A DNA stretch of 64,000 bases from Calliopsis andreniformis (taxonomy: Eukaryota; Arthropoda; Insecta; Hymenoptera; Andrenidae), in contig NW_027480423.1 of NCBI RefSeq assembly GCF_051401765.1, forward strand, positions 8,742,001 through 8,806,000, written 5' to 3'. Position numbers and translations under genes: made by a program. Below the pieces are notes generated by a model. That model had not been told where the DNA came from and made no database searches. It saw only the letters and a list, made by a program, of their open reading frames with translations. Shown here piece by piece: positions 12,363 through 24,232 of this stretch. Numbering within the stretch: the first letter of the stretch is position 1; each line of letters begins with the position of its first letter.

Positions 12363-13277
12363 GAAAAACTGTTATATTTATATTGTATTTTATGCTTCTG
12401 ACGTTGACATCTTAGGCCCTAACTATTCGATCTGGTGGAACAACGCCCTAGAGTGAAGCCTAGGTTGCCTGGAACGTAGAAATGACAATTACTTTCACAC
12501 TGGTTGCTATTATTCGTTTTATACAATGGAAAAACTGTCATATTTATATTGTATTTTATGCTTCTGGCGTTGACTTCTTTGGCCCTAACTGTTCGATATG
12601 GTGGAACAACGCCCTAGAGTGAAGACTAAGTTGCCCGGAACGAAGAAATGACCATCACCTTCAAACTGGTTGCAATTATTCCTATTATATGATGGAAAAA
12701 CTGTTGTATTTCTATTGCATTTTATGCTTCGGGCATTGACCTCTAAGGTCCTATCTATTCAATCTGTTGGAGCAACGCCCTAGGGTGAAGACTAGGTTGC
12801 CCGGAAAGTAGAAATGACCATAACTTTCACACTGGTTGCAATTGTTCGTTTTATACGATGGAAAAGCTGTTGCATCTTTATTGTATTTTATTCTTCTGGC
12901 GTTGACTTCTAAGGCCGTAGCTATTAGATGTGGTGGAGCAACGCTCTAGAGTGACACCTAGGTTGCCCGGAACGTAGAAATGACCATTACTTTCACAATG
13001 TTTGCAATTATTCATTTTATACTATGGAAAAACTATTGTACTTATATTGATTTTATTCTTCTGGCGTTGACTTCTTAGGCCCTAACTATTCGATCTGGTG
13101 GAACAACGCCCTAGAGTGAAGCCTAGGTTGCACGGAACATGGAAATGACCATTACTTTCACACTGTTTGCAAATATACATTATATACGGTGGAAAAGCTG
13201 TTGTATTTATATTGTATTTTATGCTTCGGGCATTAACTTCTAGGGCCCTAACTATTCAATCTGTTGGAGCAACGGCC

Positions 13278-13443
13278 TAGGGTGAATCCTAGGTTGCCCG
13301 GAAAGAAGAAATGACCATAACTTTCATACTGGTTGCAATTATTTGTTTTATACGATTGCAAAGCTGTTGTATTTATATTGTATTATATGCTTCTGGCGTT
13401 GACTTCTTAGGCCCTAACTATTCCCTCTGGTGGATCAACGCCC
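13278..13443 (+). repeat. Hybrid monomer (left 8464 type, right 8630 type)
   Basis: The left half has GGTGAATCCTAGG, CTTTCATACTGG and ATTTGTTTTATA, as in the monomer at 8464. From about 13345 the sequence switches to CGATTGCAAAGCTG, TATTATATGC and ATTCCCTCTGGTGG, as in the neighbouring monomer at 8630. One monomer length was lost by exchange between adjacent monomers near the GTTTTATA segment. The same hybrid is inherited at 14938 and in U3. Confidence 0.82.
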
Positions 13444-15103
13444 TAGAGTGAAACCTACGTTGCCCGGAACGTAGAAATGACCATTACCTTCACACTGGTT
13501 GCAATTATTCCTGTTATACGATGGAAAAACTGTTATATTTATATCGTATTTTATGCTTCTGGCGTTGACTTCTATGGCCCTAGCTATTCGATCTAGTGGA
13601 GCAACGCCCTAGAGTGAAGTCTAGGTTGCCCGGAACGTAGAAATGACCATCACTTTCAAACTGGTTGCAATTAATCCTGTTATACGATGGAAAAGCTGTT
13701 GTATTTTTATTGCATTTTATGCTTCTTGCGTTGACTTATAAGGCCCTGACTATTCAATCTGTTGGAGCAACGCCCTAGAGTGAAGCCTAGGTTGCTCGGA
13801 ATGTAGAAATGACCATAGCTTTCACACTGGTTGCAATTATTCGTTTTATACGATGGAAAAACTGTTGTATTTATATTGTATTTTTTGCTTTAGGGCGTTC
13901 ACTTCCTTGGCCCTAACTATTCGATCTGGTGGAACAACGCCCTAGGGTGAAGCCTAGGTTGCACGGAACGTAGAAATGACCATAACTTTCACACTGGTTG
14001 CTATTATTCGTTTTATACGGTGGAAAAACTGTTATATTTATATTGTATTTTATGCTTCTGACGTTGACATCTTAGGCCCTAACTATTCGATCTGGTGGAA
14101 CAACGCCCTAGAGTGAAGCCTAGGTTGCCTGGAACGTAGAAATGACAATTACTTTCACACTGGTTGCTATTATTCGTTTTATACAATGGAAAAACTGTCA
14201 TATTTATATTGTATTTTATGCTTCTGGCGTTGACTTCTTTGGCCCTAACTGTTCGATATGGTGGAACAACGCCCTAGAGTGAAGACTAAGTTGCCCGGAA
14301 CGAAGAAATGACCATCACTTTCAAACTGGTTGCAATTATTCCTATTATATGATGGAAAAACTGTTGTATTTCTATTGCATTTTATGCTTCGGGCATTGAC
14401 CTCTAAGGTCCTATCTATTCAATCTGTTGGAGCAACGCCCTAGGGTGAAGACTAGGTTGCCCGGAAAGTAGAAATGACCATAACTTTCACACTGGTTGCA
14501 ATTGTTCGTTTTATACGATGGAAAAGCTGTTGCATCTTTATTGTATTTTATTCTTCTGGCGTTGACTTCTAAGGCCGTAGCTATTAGATGTGGTGGAGCA
14601 ACGCTCTAGAGTGACACCTAGGTTGCCCGGAACGTAGAAATGACCATTACTTTCACAATGTTTGCAATTATTCATTTTATACTATGGAAAAACTATTGTA
14701 CTTATATTGATTTTATTCTTCTGGCGTTGACTTCTTAGGCCCTAACTATTCGATCTGGTGGAACAACGCCCTAGAGTGAAGCCTAGGTTGCACGGAACAT
14801 GGAAATGACCATTACTTTCACACTGTTTGCAAATATACATTATATACGGTGGAAAAGCTGTTGTATTTATATTGTATTTTATGCTTCGGGCATTAACTTC
14901 TAGGGCCCTAACTATTCAATCTGTTGGAGCAACGGCCTAGGGTGAATCCTAGGTTGCCCGGAAAGAAGAAATGACCATAACTTTCATACTGGTTGCAATT
15001 ATTTGTTTTATACGATTGCAAAGCTGTTGTATTTATATTGTATTATATGCTTCTGGCGTTGACTTCTTAGGCCCTAACTATTCCCTCTGGTGGATCAACG
15101 CCC
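13444..15103 (+). repeat. HOR unit U2, 10 monomers (1660 bp)
   Basis: Tandem copy of U1 at +1660 bp, nearly identical over most of its length by eye. Its first monomer differs from that of U1: the left half (GTGAAACCTACGTTGCC, ACCTTCACACTGG, ATTCCTG) is the type of 8796, while the right half (GTTATATTTATATCG, TCTATGGCCC) is the U1 type. The duplication junction thus lies within this monomer, near 13520-13541. Confidence 0.86.
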
Positions 15104-16929
15104 TAGAGTGAAACCTACGTTGCCCGGAACGTAGAAATGACCATTACCTTCACACTGGTTGCAATTATTCCTGTTATACGATGGAAAAACTGTTGTATTT
15201 TAATTGTATTTTATGCTTTTAGCGATGAATTCTAAGTCCCTAGCAATTCCATCTGGTGGAGCAACGCCCTAGAGTGACGCCAGGGTTTCTCGGAATGTAG
15301 AAATGACCATTACTTTCACACTGGTTGCAATTATTCGTTTTATACGATGGAAAAACTGTTCTATTTATTTTGTATTTTATGCTTCGGGCGTTGACTTCTA
15401 AGGACCTAACTATTCGATCTGGTGGAGCAACGCCCTAGAGTGAAGCCTAGGTTGCCCGGCACGTAGAAATGACCATCACTCTCAAACTGGTTGCAATTAT
15501 TCCTGTTATATGATGGAAGAACTGTTGTACTATTATTGCCTTTTATGCTTCGGGCATTGACTTCTAAGGCCCTAACTATTTAATCTGCTGGAGCAACGCC
15601 CTAGGGTGAAGCCTAGGTTGCCCGGAAAGTGGAAATGACCATAAATTTATCCTGGTTGCAATTATTCGTTTTATATGATGGAAAAACTGTTGTATTTATA
15701 TTGTATTTTTTGCTTCTGGCGTTCACTTCTTTGGCCCTAACTATTCGACCTGGTGGAACAACGCCCTAGGGTGAAACCTACGTTGCGCGGAACGTAGAAA
15801 TGTCCATTACTTTCACACTGGTTGCAATTATTCGTTTTATACGATGGAAAAGCTGTTGTATTTATATCGTATTTTATGCTTCTGGCGTTGACTTCTTAGG
15901 ACCTAACCATTCGATCTGGTGGAGCAACGCCCTAGAGTGAAGCCTAGGTTGCCCGGAACGTAGAAATGACCATAACTTTCATACTGGTTTCAATTATTTG
16001 TTTTATGGAGTGAAAAAACTGTTGTATTTATATTGTATTTTATGCTTCTGGCGTTCACTTCTTAGGCCCTAACTATTCGATCTGGTGGAACAACGCCCTA
16101 GGGTGAAGCCTAGGTTGCCCGGAACGTAGAAATGACCATAACTTTCACACTGGTAGCAATTATTCGTTTTATACAATGGAAAAGCTATTCTATTTAGTTT
16201 GCATTTTATGTTTCGGGCGTTGACTTCTAACGCCCGCACTGATTGATCTAGTGGAGCAACGCCCTAGAGTAAAGCCTAGATTGCCAGGAACGTTGGAATG
16301 ACCATAACCTAGACAACTGGTTGCTATTATTCGTTTTACACGATTGAAAAACTGGTACATTTATATTGTATTTTATTCTTATGGCGTTGACTTCATAGGC
16401 CCTAACTATACGATCTGGTGGAGCAACGCCCTAGAGTGAAACCTAGGTTACCCGGAACGTAGAAATGACCAGTACCTTCATACTGTTTGCAGTTATTCCT
16501 GTTATACGATGGAAAAACTGTTGCGTCTTTATTCTATTTTATGCTTCTGGCGTTGACTTCTTAGGCCCTAACTATTCCATCTGGTGGAGCAACGCCCTAG
16601 GGTGAAGCCTAGGTTGCCCGGAAAGTAGAAATGACCATAACTTTCACACTGGCTGCAATTATTCGTTTTATACGATGCAAAAGCTGTTGCATCTTTATTG
16701 TATTTTATTCTTCTGGCGTTGACTTCTAAGGCCGTAGCTATTAGATGTGGTGGAGCAACGCCCTAGAGTGACGTCTAGGTTGCCCGGAACGTAGAAATGA
16801 CCATATCTTTCACACTGTTTGCAATTATTCATTTTATATGATGGCAAAGCTGTTCTATTTATATTGCATATTATGCCTCTGGCATTGAATTCTAAGTCCC
16901 TAGCTATTCCATCTGGTGGAGCAACACCC
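15104..16929 (+). repeat. HOR block T2, truncated to 11 monomers
   Basis: Follows T1 monomer for monomer at +6308 bp (for example GATGAATTC near 15225, AACCTAGACAACTGG near 16303, CACTGGCTGC near 16640). It stops at the counterpart of 10622. The remaining seven monomers of T are absent, replaced by a mosaic monomer at 16930 that leads into U3. Confidence 0.85.
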
Positions 16930-17095
16930 TAGCGTGATGCCTAGGTTGCCCGGAACGTTGAAATGACCATAACTTTCAAACTGGTTGCAATTAATCCTGT
17001 TATACGATGGAAAAGCTGTTGTATTTTTATTGTATTATATGCTTCTGGCGTTGACTTCTTAGGCCCTAACTATTCCCTCTGGTGGATCAACGCCC
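16930..17095 (+). repeat. Three-way mosaic monomer at the T2/U3 junction
   Basis: The left third (TAGCGTGATGCC, GGAACGTTGAAATG) is the T monomer seen at 10622 and 20415. The middle (TCAAACTGG, ATTAATCCTG, GTATTTTTATTG) is the U monomer at 11950. The right third (TATTATATGC, ATTCCCTCTGGTGGATC) is the type at 13278. At least two exchange points lie in 166 bp, or one exchange plus gene-conversion-like transfer. Confidence 0.75.
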
Positions 17096-18588
17096 TAGAG
17101 TGAAACCTACGTTGCCCGGAACGTAGAAATGACCATTACCTTCACACTGGTTGCAATTATTCCTGTTATACGATGGAAAAACTGTTATATTTATATCGTA
17201 TTTTATGCTTCTGGCGTTGACTTCTATGGCCCTAGCTATTCGATCTAGTGGAGCAACGCCCTAGAGTGAAGTCTAGGTTGCCCGGAACGTAGAAATGACC
17301 ATCACTTTCAAACTGGTTGCAATTAATCCTGTTATACGATGGAAAAGCTGTTGTATTTTTATTGCATTTTATGCTTCTTGCGTTGACTTATAAGGCCCTG
17401 ACTATTCAATCTGTTGGAGCAACGCCCTAGAGTGAAGCCTAGGTTGCTCGGAATGTAGAAATGACCATAGCTTTCACACTGGTTGCAATTATTCGTTTTA
17501 TACGATGGAAAAACTGTTGTATTTATATTGTATTTTATGCTTCTGACGTTGACATCTTAGGCCCTAACTATTCGATCTGGTGGAACAACGCCCTAGAGTG
17601 AAGCCTAGGTTGCCTGGAACGTAGAAATGACAATTACTTTCACACTGGTTGCTATTATTCGTTTTATACAATGGAAAAACTGTCATATTTATATTGTATT
17701 TTATGCTTCTGGCGTTGACTTCTTTGGCCCTAACTGTTCGATATGGTGGAACAACGCCCTAGAGTGAAGACTAAGTTGCCCGGAACGAAGAAATGACCAT
17801 CACTTTCAAACTGGTTGCAATTATTCCTATTATATGATGGAAAAACTGTTGTATTTCTATTGCATTTTATGCTTCGGGCATTGACCTCTAAGGTCCTATC
17901 TATTCAATCTGTTGGAGCAACGCCCTAGGGTGAAGACTAGGTTGCCCGGAAAGTAGAAATGACCATAACTTTCACACTGGTTGCAATTGTTCGTTTTATA
18001 CGATGGAAAAGCTGTTGCATCTTTATTGTATTTTATTCTTCTGGCGTTGACTTCTAAGGCCGTAGCTATTAGATGTGGTGGAGCAACGCTCTAGAGTGAC
18101 ACCTAGGTTGCCCGGAACGTAGAAATGACCATTACTTTCACAATGTTTGCAATTATTCATTTTATACTATGGAAAAACTATTGTACTTATATTGATTTTA
18201 TTCTTCTGGCGTTGACTTCTTAGGCCCTAACTATTCGATCTGGTGGAACAACGCCCTAGAGTGAAGCCTAGGTTGCACGGAACATGGAAATGACCATTAC
18301 TTTCACACTGTTTGCAAATATACATTATATACGGTGGAAAAGCTGTTGTATTTATATTGTATTTTATGCTTCGGGCATTAACTTCTAGGGCCCTAACTAT
18401 TCAATCTGTTGGAGCAACGGCCTAGGGTGAATCCTAGGTTGCCCGGAAAGAAGAAATGACCATAACTTTCATACTGGTTGCAATTATTTGTTTTATACGA
18501 TTGCAAAGCTGTTGTATTTATATTGTATTATATGCTTCTGGCGTTGACTTCTTAGGCCCTAACTATTCCCTCTGGTGGATCAACGCCC
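17096..18588 (+). repeat. HOR unit U3, 9 monomers
   Basis: Copy of U2 with one monomer missing. The monomer 17428-17593 starts as the 13776 type (GCTCGGAATGTAG, CATAGC) and ends as the 13943 type (CTTCTGACGTTGACATC). The intervening 3' half of the 13776 type, with its TTTAGGGCG 1-bp insertion, is gone. The 1-bp deletion tag ATATTGATTTTATTC is retained near 18191, so the unit is 1493 bp, one less than 9 x 166. Confidence 0.85.
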
Positions 18589-21576
18589 TAGAGTGAAACC
18601 TACGTTGCCCGGAACGTAGAAATGACCATTACCTTCACACTGGTTGCAATTATTCCTGTTATACGATGGAAAAACTGTTGTATTTTAATTGTATTTTATG
18701 CTTTTAGCGATGAATTCTAAGTCCCTAGCAATTCCATCTGGTGGAGCAACGCCCTAGAGTGACGCCAGGGTTTCTCGGAACGTAGAAATGACCATTACTT
18801 TCACACTGGTTGCAATTATTCGTTTTATACGATGGAAAAACTGTTCTATTTATTTTGTATTTTATGCTTCGGGCGTTGACTTCTAAGGACCTAACTATTC
18901 GATCTGGTGGAGCAACGCCCTAGAGTGAAGCCTAGGTTGCCCGGCACGTAGAAATGACCATCACTCTCAAACTGGTTGCAATTATTCCTGTTATATGATG
19001 GAAGAACTGTTGTACTATTATTGCCTTTTATGCTTCGGGCATTGACTTCTAAGGCCCTAACTATTTAATCTGCTGGAGCAACGCCCTAGGGTGAAGCCTA
19101 GGTTGCCCGGAAAGTGGAAATGACCATAAATTTATCCTGGTTGCAATTATTCGTTTTATATGATGGAAAAACTGTTGTATTTATATTGTATTTTTTGCTT
19201 CTGGCGTTCACTTCTTTGGCCCTAACTATTCGACCTGGTGGAACAACGCCCTAGGGTGAAACCTACGTTGCGCGGAACGTAGAAATGTCCATTACTTTCA
19301 CACTGGTTGCAATTATTCGTTTTATACGATGGAAAAGCTGTTGTATTTATATCGTATTTTATGCCTCTGGCGTTGACTTCTTAGGACCTAACCATTCGAT
19401 CTGGTGGAGCAACGCCCTAGAGTGAAGCCTAGGTTGCCCGGAACGTAGAAATGACCATAACTTTCATACTGGTTTCAATTACTTGTTTTATGGAGTGAAA
19501 AAACTGTTGTATTTATATTGTATTTTATGCTTCTGGCGTTCACTTCTTAGGCCCTAACTATTCGATCTGGTGGAACAACGCCCTAGGGTGAAGCCTAGGT
19601 TGCCCGGAACGTAGAAATGACCATAACTTTCACACTGGTAGCAATTATTCGTTTTATACAATGGAAAAGCTATTCTATTTAGTTTGCATTTTATGTTTCG
19701 GGCGTTGACTTCTAACGCCCGCACTGATTGATCTAGTGGAGCAACGCCCTAGAGTAAAGCCTAGATTGCCAGGAACGTTGGAATGACCATAACCTAGACA
19801 ACTGGTTGCTATTATTCGTTTTACACGATTGAAAAACTGGTACATTTATATTGTATTTTATTCTTATGGCGTTGACTTCATAGGCCCTAACTATACGATC
19901 TGGTGGAGCAACGCCCTAGAGTGAAACCTAGGTTACCCGGAACGTAGAAATGACCAGTACCTTCATACTGTTTGCAGTTATTCCTGTTATACGATGGAAA
20001 AACTGTTGCGTCTTTATTCTATTTTATGCTTCTGGCGTTGACTTCTTAGGCCCTAACTATTCCATCTGGTGGAGCAACGCCCTAGGGTGAAGCCTAGGTT
20101 GCCCGGAAAGTAGAAATGACCATAACTTTCACACTGGCTGCAATTATTCGTTTTATACGATGCAAAAGCTGTTGCATCTTTATTGTATTTTATTCTTCTG
20201 GCGTTGACTTCTAAGGCCGTAGCTATTAGATGTGGTGGAGCAACGCCCTAGAGTGACGTCTAGGTTGCCCGGAACGTAGAAATGACCATATCTTTCACAC
20301 TGTTTGCAATTATTCATTTTATATGATGGCAAAGCTGTTCTATTTATATTGCATATTATGCCTCTGGTATTGAATACTAAGTCCCTAGCTATTCCATCTG
20401 GTGGAGCAACACCCTAGCGTGATGCCTAGGTTGCCCGGAACGTTGAAATGACCATAACTTTCACACTGGTTGCTATTATTCCTTTTATACGATGGAAAAT
20501 CTGTTAAATTTATATTGCATTTTATGCTTCTGGCATTGAATTCTCAGTCCCTAGCAATTCCATCTGGTGGAGCAACACCCTAGAGCGAAGCCTAGGTTGC
20601 CCGGAACGTAGAAGTGACCATTACTTCCACACTGTTTGCAAATATACATTATATACGATGGAAAAGCTGTTGTACTTATATTGTAATTTATGCTTCTGGC
20701 GTTGACTTCTTAGGCCGTAACTATTTGATCTGGTGGAGCACCGCCCTAGAGTGAAGCCTAGGTTGACCGGAACGTAGAACATACCATTACCTTCACACTG
20801 GTTGCAATTATTCCTGTTATACGATGGAAAAACTGTTGCACCTTTATTGTATTTTATGCTTCTGGCGTTGACTTCATAGGCCCTAACTATTCGATCTGGT
20901 GGAGCAACGTCCTAGAGTGAAGCCTAGGTAGACCGGAACGTAGAAATGACCATAACTTTCACACTGGTTACCATTATTCGTTTTATACGATGGAAAAGCT
21001 GTTGAATTTATATCGTATTTTATGCTTCTGGCGTTGACTTCTTAGGCCCTAACTATTCCATCTGGTGGAACAACGCCCTAGGGTGAAGCCTAGGTTGCCC
21101 GGAACGTAGAAATGACCAGTACTCTCACACTGGTTGCAGTTATTCGTTTTATACGATGGAAAAACTGTTGCACCTTTATTGTATTTTATGCTTCTGGCGT
21201 TGACTTCATAGGCCCTAACTATTCGATCTGGTGGTGCAACGTCCTAGAGTGAAGCCTAGGTAGACCGGAACGTAGAAATGACCATAACTTTTACACTGGT
21301 AGCAATTATTCGTTTTATACAGTGGAAAAACTATTCTATTTATTTTGTATTTTATGCTTCGGGCGTTGACTTCATTGGCCCTAACAATTCGATCTGGTGG
21401 AGCAACGCCCTAGAGTGAAGCCTAGGTTGCCCGGAACGTAGAAATGACCATAACTTTTACACTGGTAGCCATTATTCGTTTTATACAATGGGAAAACTGT
21501 TCTATTTATTTTGTATTTTGTGCTTCGGGCGTTGACTTCTAAGGCCCTAACTGTTTGATCTGGTGGAGCAACGCCC
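18589..21576 (+). repeat. HOR block T3, 18 monomers
   Basis: Full-length copy of T1 at +9793 bp, with the same 2988-bp length. It shares small derived changes with T2 rather than T1, for example CGCCCGCACTGATTG and GTGACGTCTAGG where T1 has CGCCCTCACTG and GTGACGCCTAGG. This indicates that T2 and T3 come from a more recent duplication of the U-T pair. Homology to T1 ends near 21630 in the following monomer. Confidence 0.86.
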
Positions 21577-24066
21577 TAGAGTGAAGCCTAGGTTGCCCGG
21601 AACGTAGAAATGACCATTACTTTCACACTGGTTGCAATTATTCGTTTTTTACAATGGAAAAGCTGTTGTATTTATATTGTATTTTATGCCCATGGCGTTG
21701 TCTTCTAAGGCCCTAGCTATTCGATCTAGTGGAGCAACGCCCTAGAGTGAAGTCTAGGTTGCCCGGAACGTCGAAATGACCATCACTTTCAAACTGGTTG
21801 CAATTAACCCTGTTATACCATGGAAAAGCTGTTGTATTTATATCGTATTTTATGCTTCTGGCGTTGACTTCTAAGGACCTAACTATTTGATCTGGTGGAG
21901 CAACGCCCTAGAGTGAAGCCTAGGTTGCTCGGAATGTAGAAATAAGCATAACTTTCACACTGGTTGCAATTATTCGTTTTTTACAATGGAAAAGCTGTTG
22001 TATTTATATTGTATTTTATGCCTATGGCGTTGTCTTCTAAGGCCCTAGCTATTCGATCTAGTGGAGCAACGCCCTAGAGTGAAGTCTAGGTTGCCCGGAA
22101 CGTCGAAATGACCATCACTTTCAAACTGGTTGCAATTAATCCTGTTATACCATGGAAAAGCTGTTGTATTTATATCGTATTGTATGCTTCTGGCGTTGAC
22201 ATCTAAGGACCTATCTGTTTGATCTGGTGGCGCAACGCCCTAGTGTGAAGCCTAGGTTGCTCAGAATATAGAAATGACAATTACTTTCACACTGTTTGCA
22301 ATTATTCCTTTTATACGATGCAAAGGCTGTTGTATTTATAACGTATTTTATGCTTCTGGCGTTGACTTCTAAGGACCTAACTATTCGATCTGGTGGAGCA
22401 ACGCCCTAGAGTGAAGCCTAGGTTGCTCGGAATGTAGAAATAACCATAACTTTCACACTGGTTGCAATTATTCGTTCTTTACGATGGAAAAGCTGGTGTA
22501 TTTATATTGTATTTTATGCTTCTGGCGTTCACTACTTAGGCCCTAACTATTCGATCTGGTGGAACAACGCCCTAGGGTGAAGCCTAGGTTGCCCGGAACG
22601 TAGAAATTACAATTACTTTCACACTGTTTGCAATAATTCCTTTTAAACGATGCAAAAGTTGTTGTATTTATATCGTATTTTATGCTTCTGGCGTTGACTT
22701 CTAAGGACCTAACTACTCGATCTGGTGGAGCAACGCCCTAGAGTGAAGCCTAGGTTGCCCGGAACGTAGAAATGACCATAACTTTCACACTGTTTGCAAT
22801 TATTCCGTTTATACGATGGAAAAGCTGTTATATTTATATCGTATTTTATGCTTCTGGCGTTGACTTCTATGGCCCTAGCTATTCGATCTAGTGGAGCAAC
22901 GCCCTAGAGTGAAGTCTAGGTTGCCCGGAACGTAGAAATGACCATCACTTTCAAACTGGTTGCAATTAATCCTGTTATACGATGGAAAAACTGTTGTATT
23001 TTTATGGCATTTTATGCTTCGGGCGTTGACTTATAAGGCCCTGACTATTCAATCTGTTGGAGCAACGCCCTAGAGTGAAGCCTAGGTTGCTCGGAATGTA
23101 GAAGTGACCATAGCTTTCACACTGGTTGCAATTATTCGTTTTATACGATGGAAAAACTGTTGTATTTATATTGTATTTTATGCTTCTGGCGTTCACTTCT
23201 TAGGCCCTAACTATTCGATCTGGTGGAACAACGCCCTAGGGTGATGCCGAGGTTGCCCGGAACGTAGAAATGACCATAACTTTTACACTGGTAGCAATTA
23301 TTCGTTTTATACAGTGGAAAAACTGTTCTATTTATTTTGTATTTTATGCTTCGGGCGTTGACTTCTAAGGCCCTAACTGTTTGATCTGGTGGAGCAACGC
23401 CCTAGAGTGAAGCCTAGGTTGCCCGGAACATAGAAATGACCATTACTTTCACACTGTTTGCAATTATTCCTTTTATACGATGGAAAAGCTGTTGTACTTA
23501 TATCGTATTTTATGCTTCTGGCGTTGACTTCTATGGCCCTAGCTATTCGATCTAGTGGAGCAACGCCCTAGAGTGAAGCCTAGGTTGCCCGGAACTTAGA
23601 AATGACCATCACTTTCAAACTGGTTGCAATTAATCCTGTTATACGATGGAAAAACTGTTCTATTTTTATTGCATTTTATGCTTCGTGCGTTGACTTCTAA
23701 GGCCCTAACTATTCAATCTGTTGGAGCAACGCCCTAGAGTGAAGCCTAGGTTGCTCGGAATGTAGAAATGACCATAACTTTCACACTGGCTGCAATTATT
23801 CGTTTTATACGATGGAAAAGCTGTTGTATTTATATTGTATTTTATGCTTCTGACGTTCACTTCTTAGGCACTAACTATTCGATCTGGTGGAACAACGCCC
23901 TAGGGTGAAGCCGAGGTTGCCCGGAACGTAGAAATGACCATAACTTTTACACTGGTAGCAATTATTCGTTTTATACAATGGAAAAACTGTTGTATTTATA
24001 TTGTATTTTATGCTTCTGGCGTTGACTTCTTAGGCCCTAACTATTCGATCTGGTGGAGCAATGCCT
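21577..24066 (+). repeat. Block D opening segment, 15 monomers
   Basis: Begins with a 332-bp dimer repeat: the ATTCGTTTTTTACAATGG monomer at about 21641 recurs at 21973. The region 21684 to about 22705 recurs at +2987 bp (25% shorter HORs follow downstream). A diagnostic monomer with GCTCAGAATATAG and TTTATAACG lies at 22261-22345; it returns at 25248, 27571, 29397 and again in block E. From about 22890 the monomers resemble those of block E (GTTGACTTATAAGGCC, CATAGCTTTC). Confidence 0.78.
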
Positions 24067-24232
24067 CAGAGTTAAGTCTAGGATTCTCGAAACGCCGAAA
24101 TGATCATTACTTTCACGCTTGTTGCAATTATTCCTGTTATACGATGAAAAGACCGTTGTATTTTTATTGTATTTTATGCTTCAGGCGTAGGCTTCTAAGG
24201 CCGTAGCTATTCGATATGGTGGAGCACCGCCC
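24067..24232 (+). repeat. Marker S monomer (representative of 18 copies)
   Basis: A distinctive monomer subtype: CAGAGTTAAGTCTAGGAT in place of TAGAGTGAAGCCTAGGTT, CCGAAACGCCG or CTCGAAACGCCC, ATGATCATTAC, TTTCACGCTTG, ATTCCTG in the box, GATGAAAAGACCG, TTCAGGCGTAGGC and GATATGGTGGAGCACC. I find it starting at 24067, 26390, 31701, 33858, 36347, 46638 (hybrid), 48631, 49627, 50457, 51785, 53113, 54442, 55272, 57595, 59586, 60582, 62573 and 63569. Nearly every copy is preceded by a monomer ending GTTGTATTTATATTG...GACTTCTTAGG, forming a 332-bp dimer. It lacks both the CCTAGG palindrome and the TTCG of the box. Confidence 0.88.

Larger units (their letters stand above)
11784..13443 (+). repeat. 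HOR unit U1, 10 monomers (1660 bp)
   Basis: A ten-monomer unit whose second copy U2 follows directly at +1660 bp. It contains a +1 monomer (TTTTTTGCTTTAGGGCG near 12222) and a -1 monomer (ATATTGATTTTATTC near 13046) that cancel. Monomers from 12283 onward equal block B from 7469. The last monomer, 13278-13443, is a hybrid of two block-B monomers and is described separately. Confidence 0.87.
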
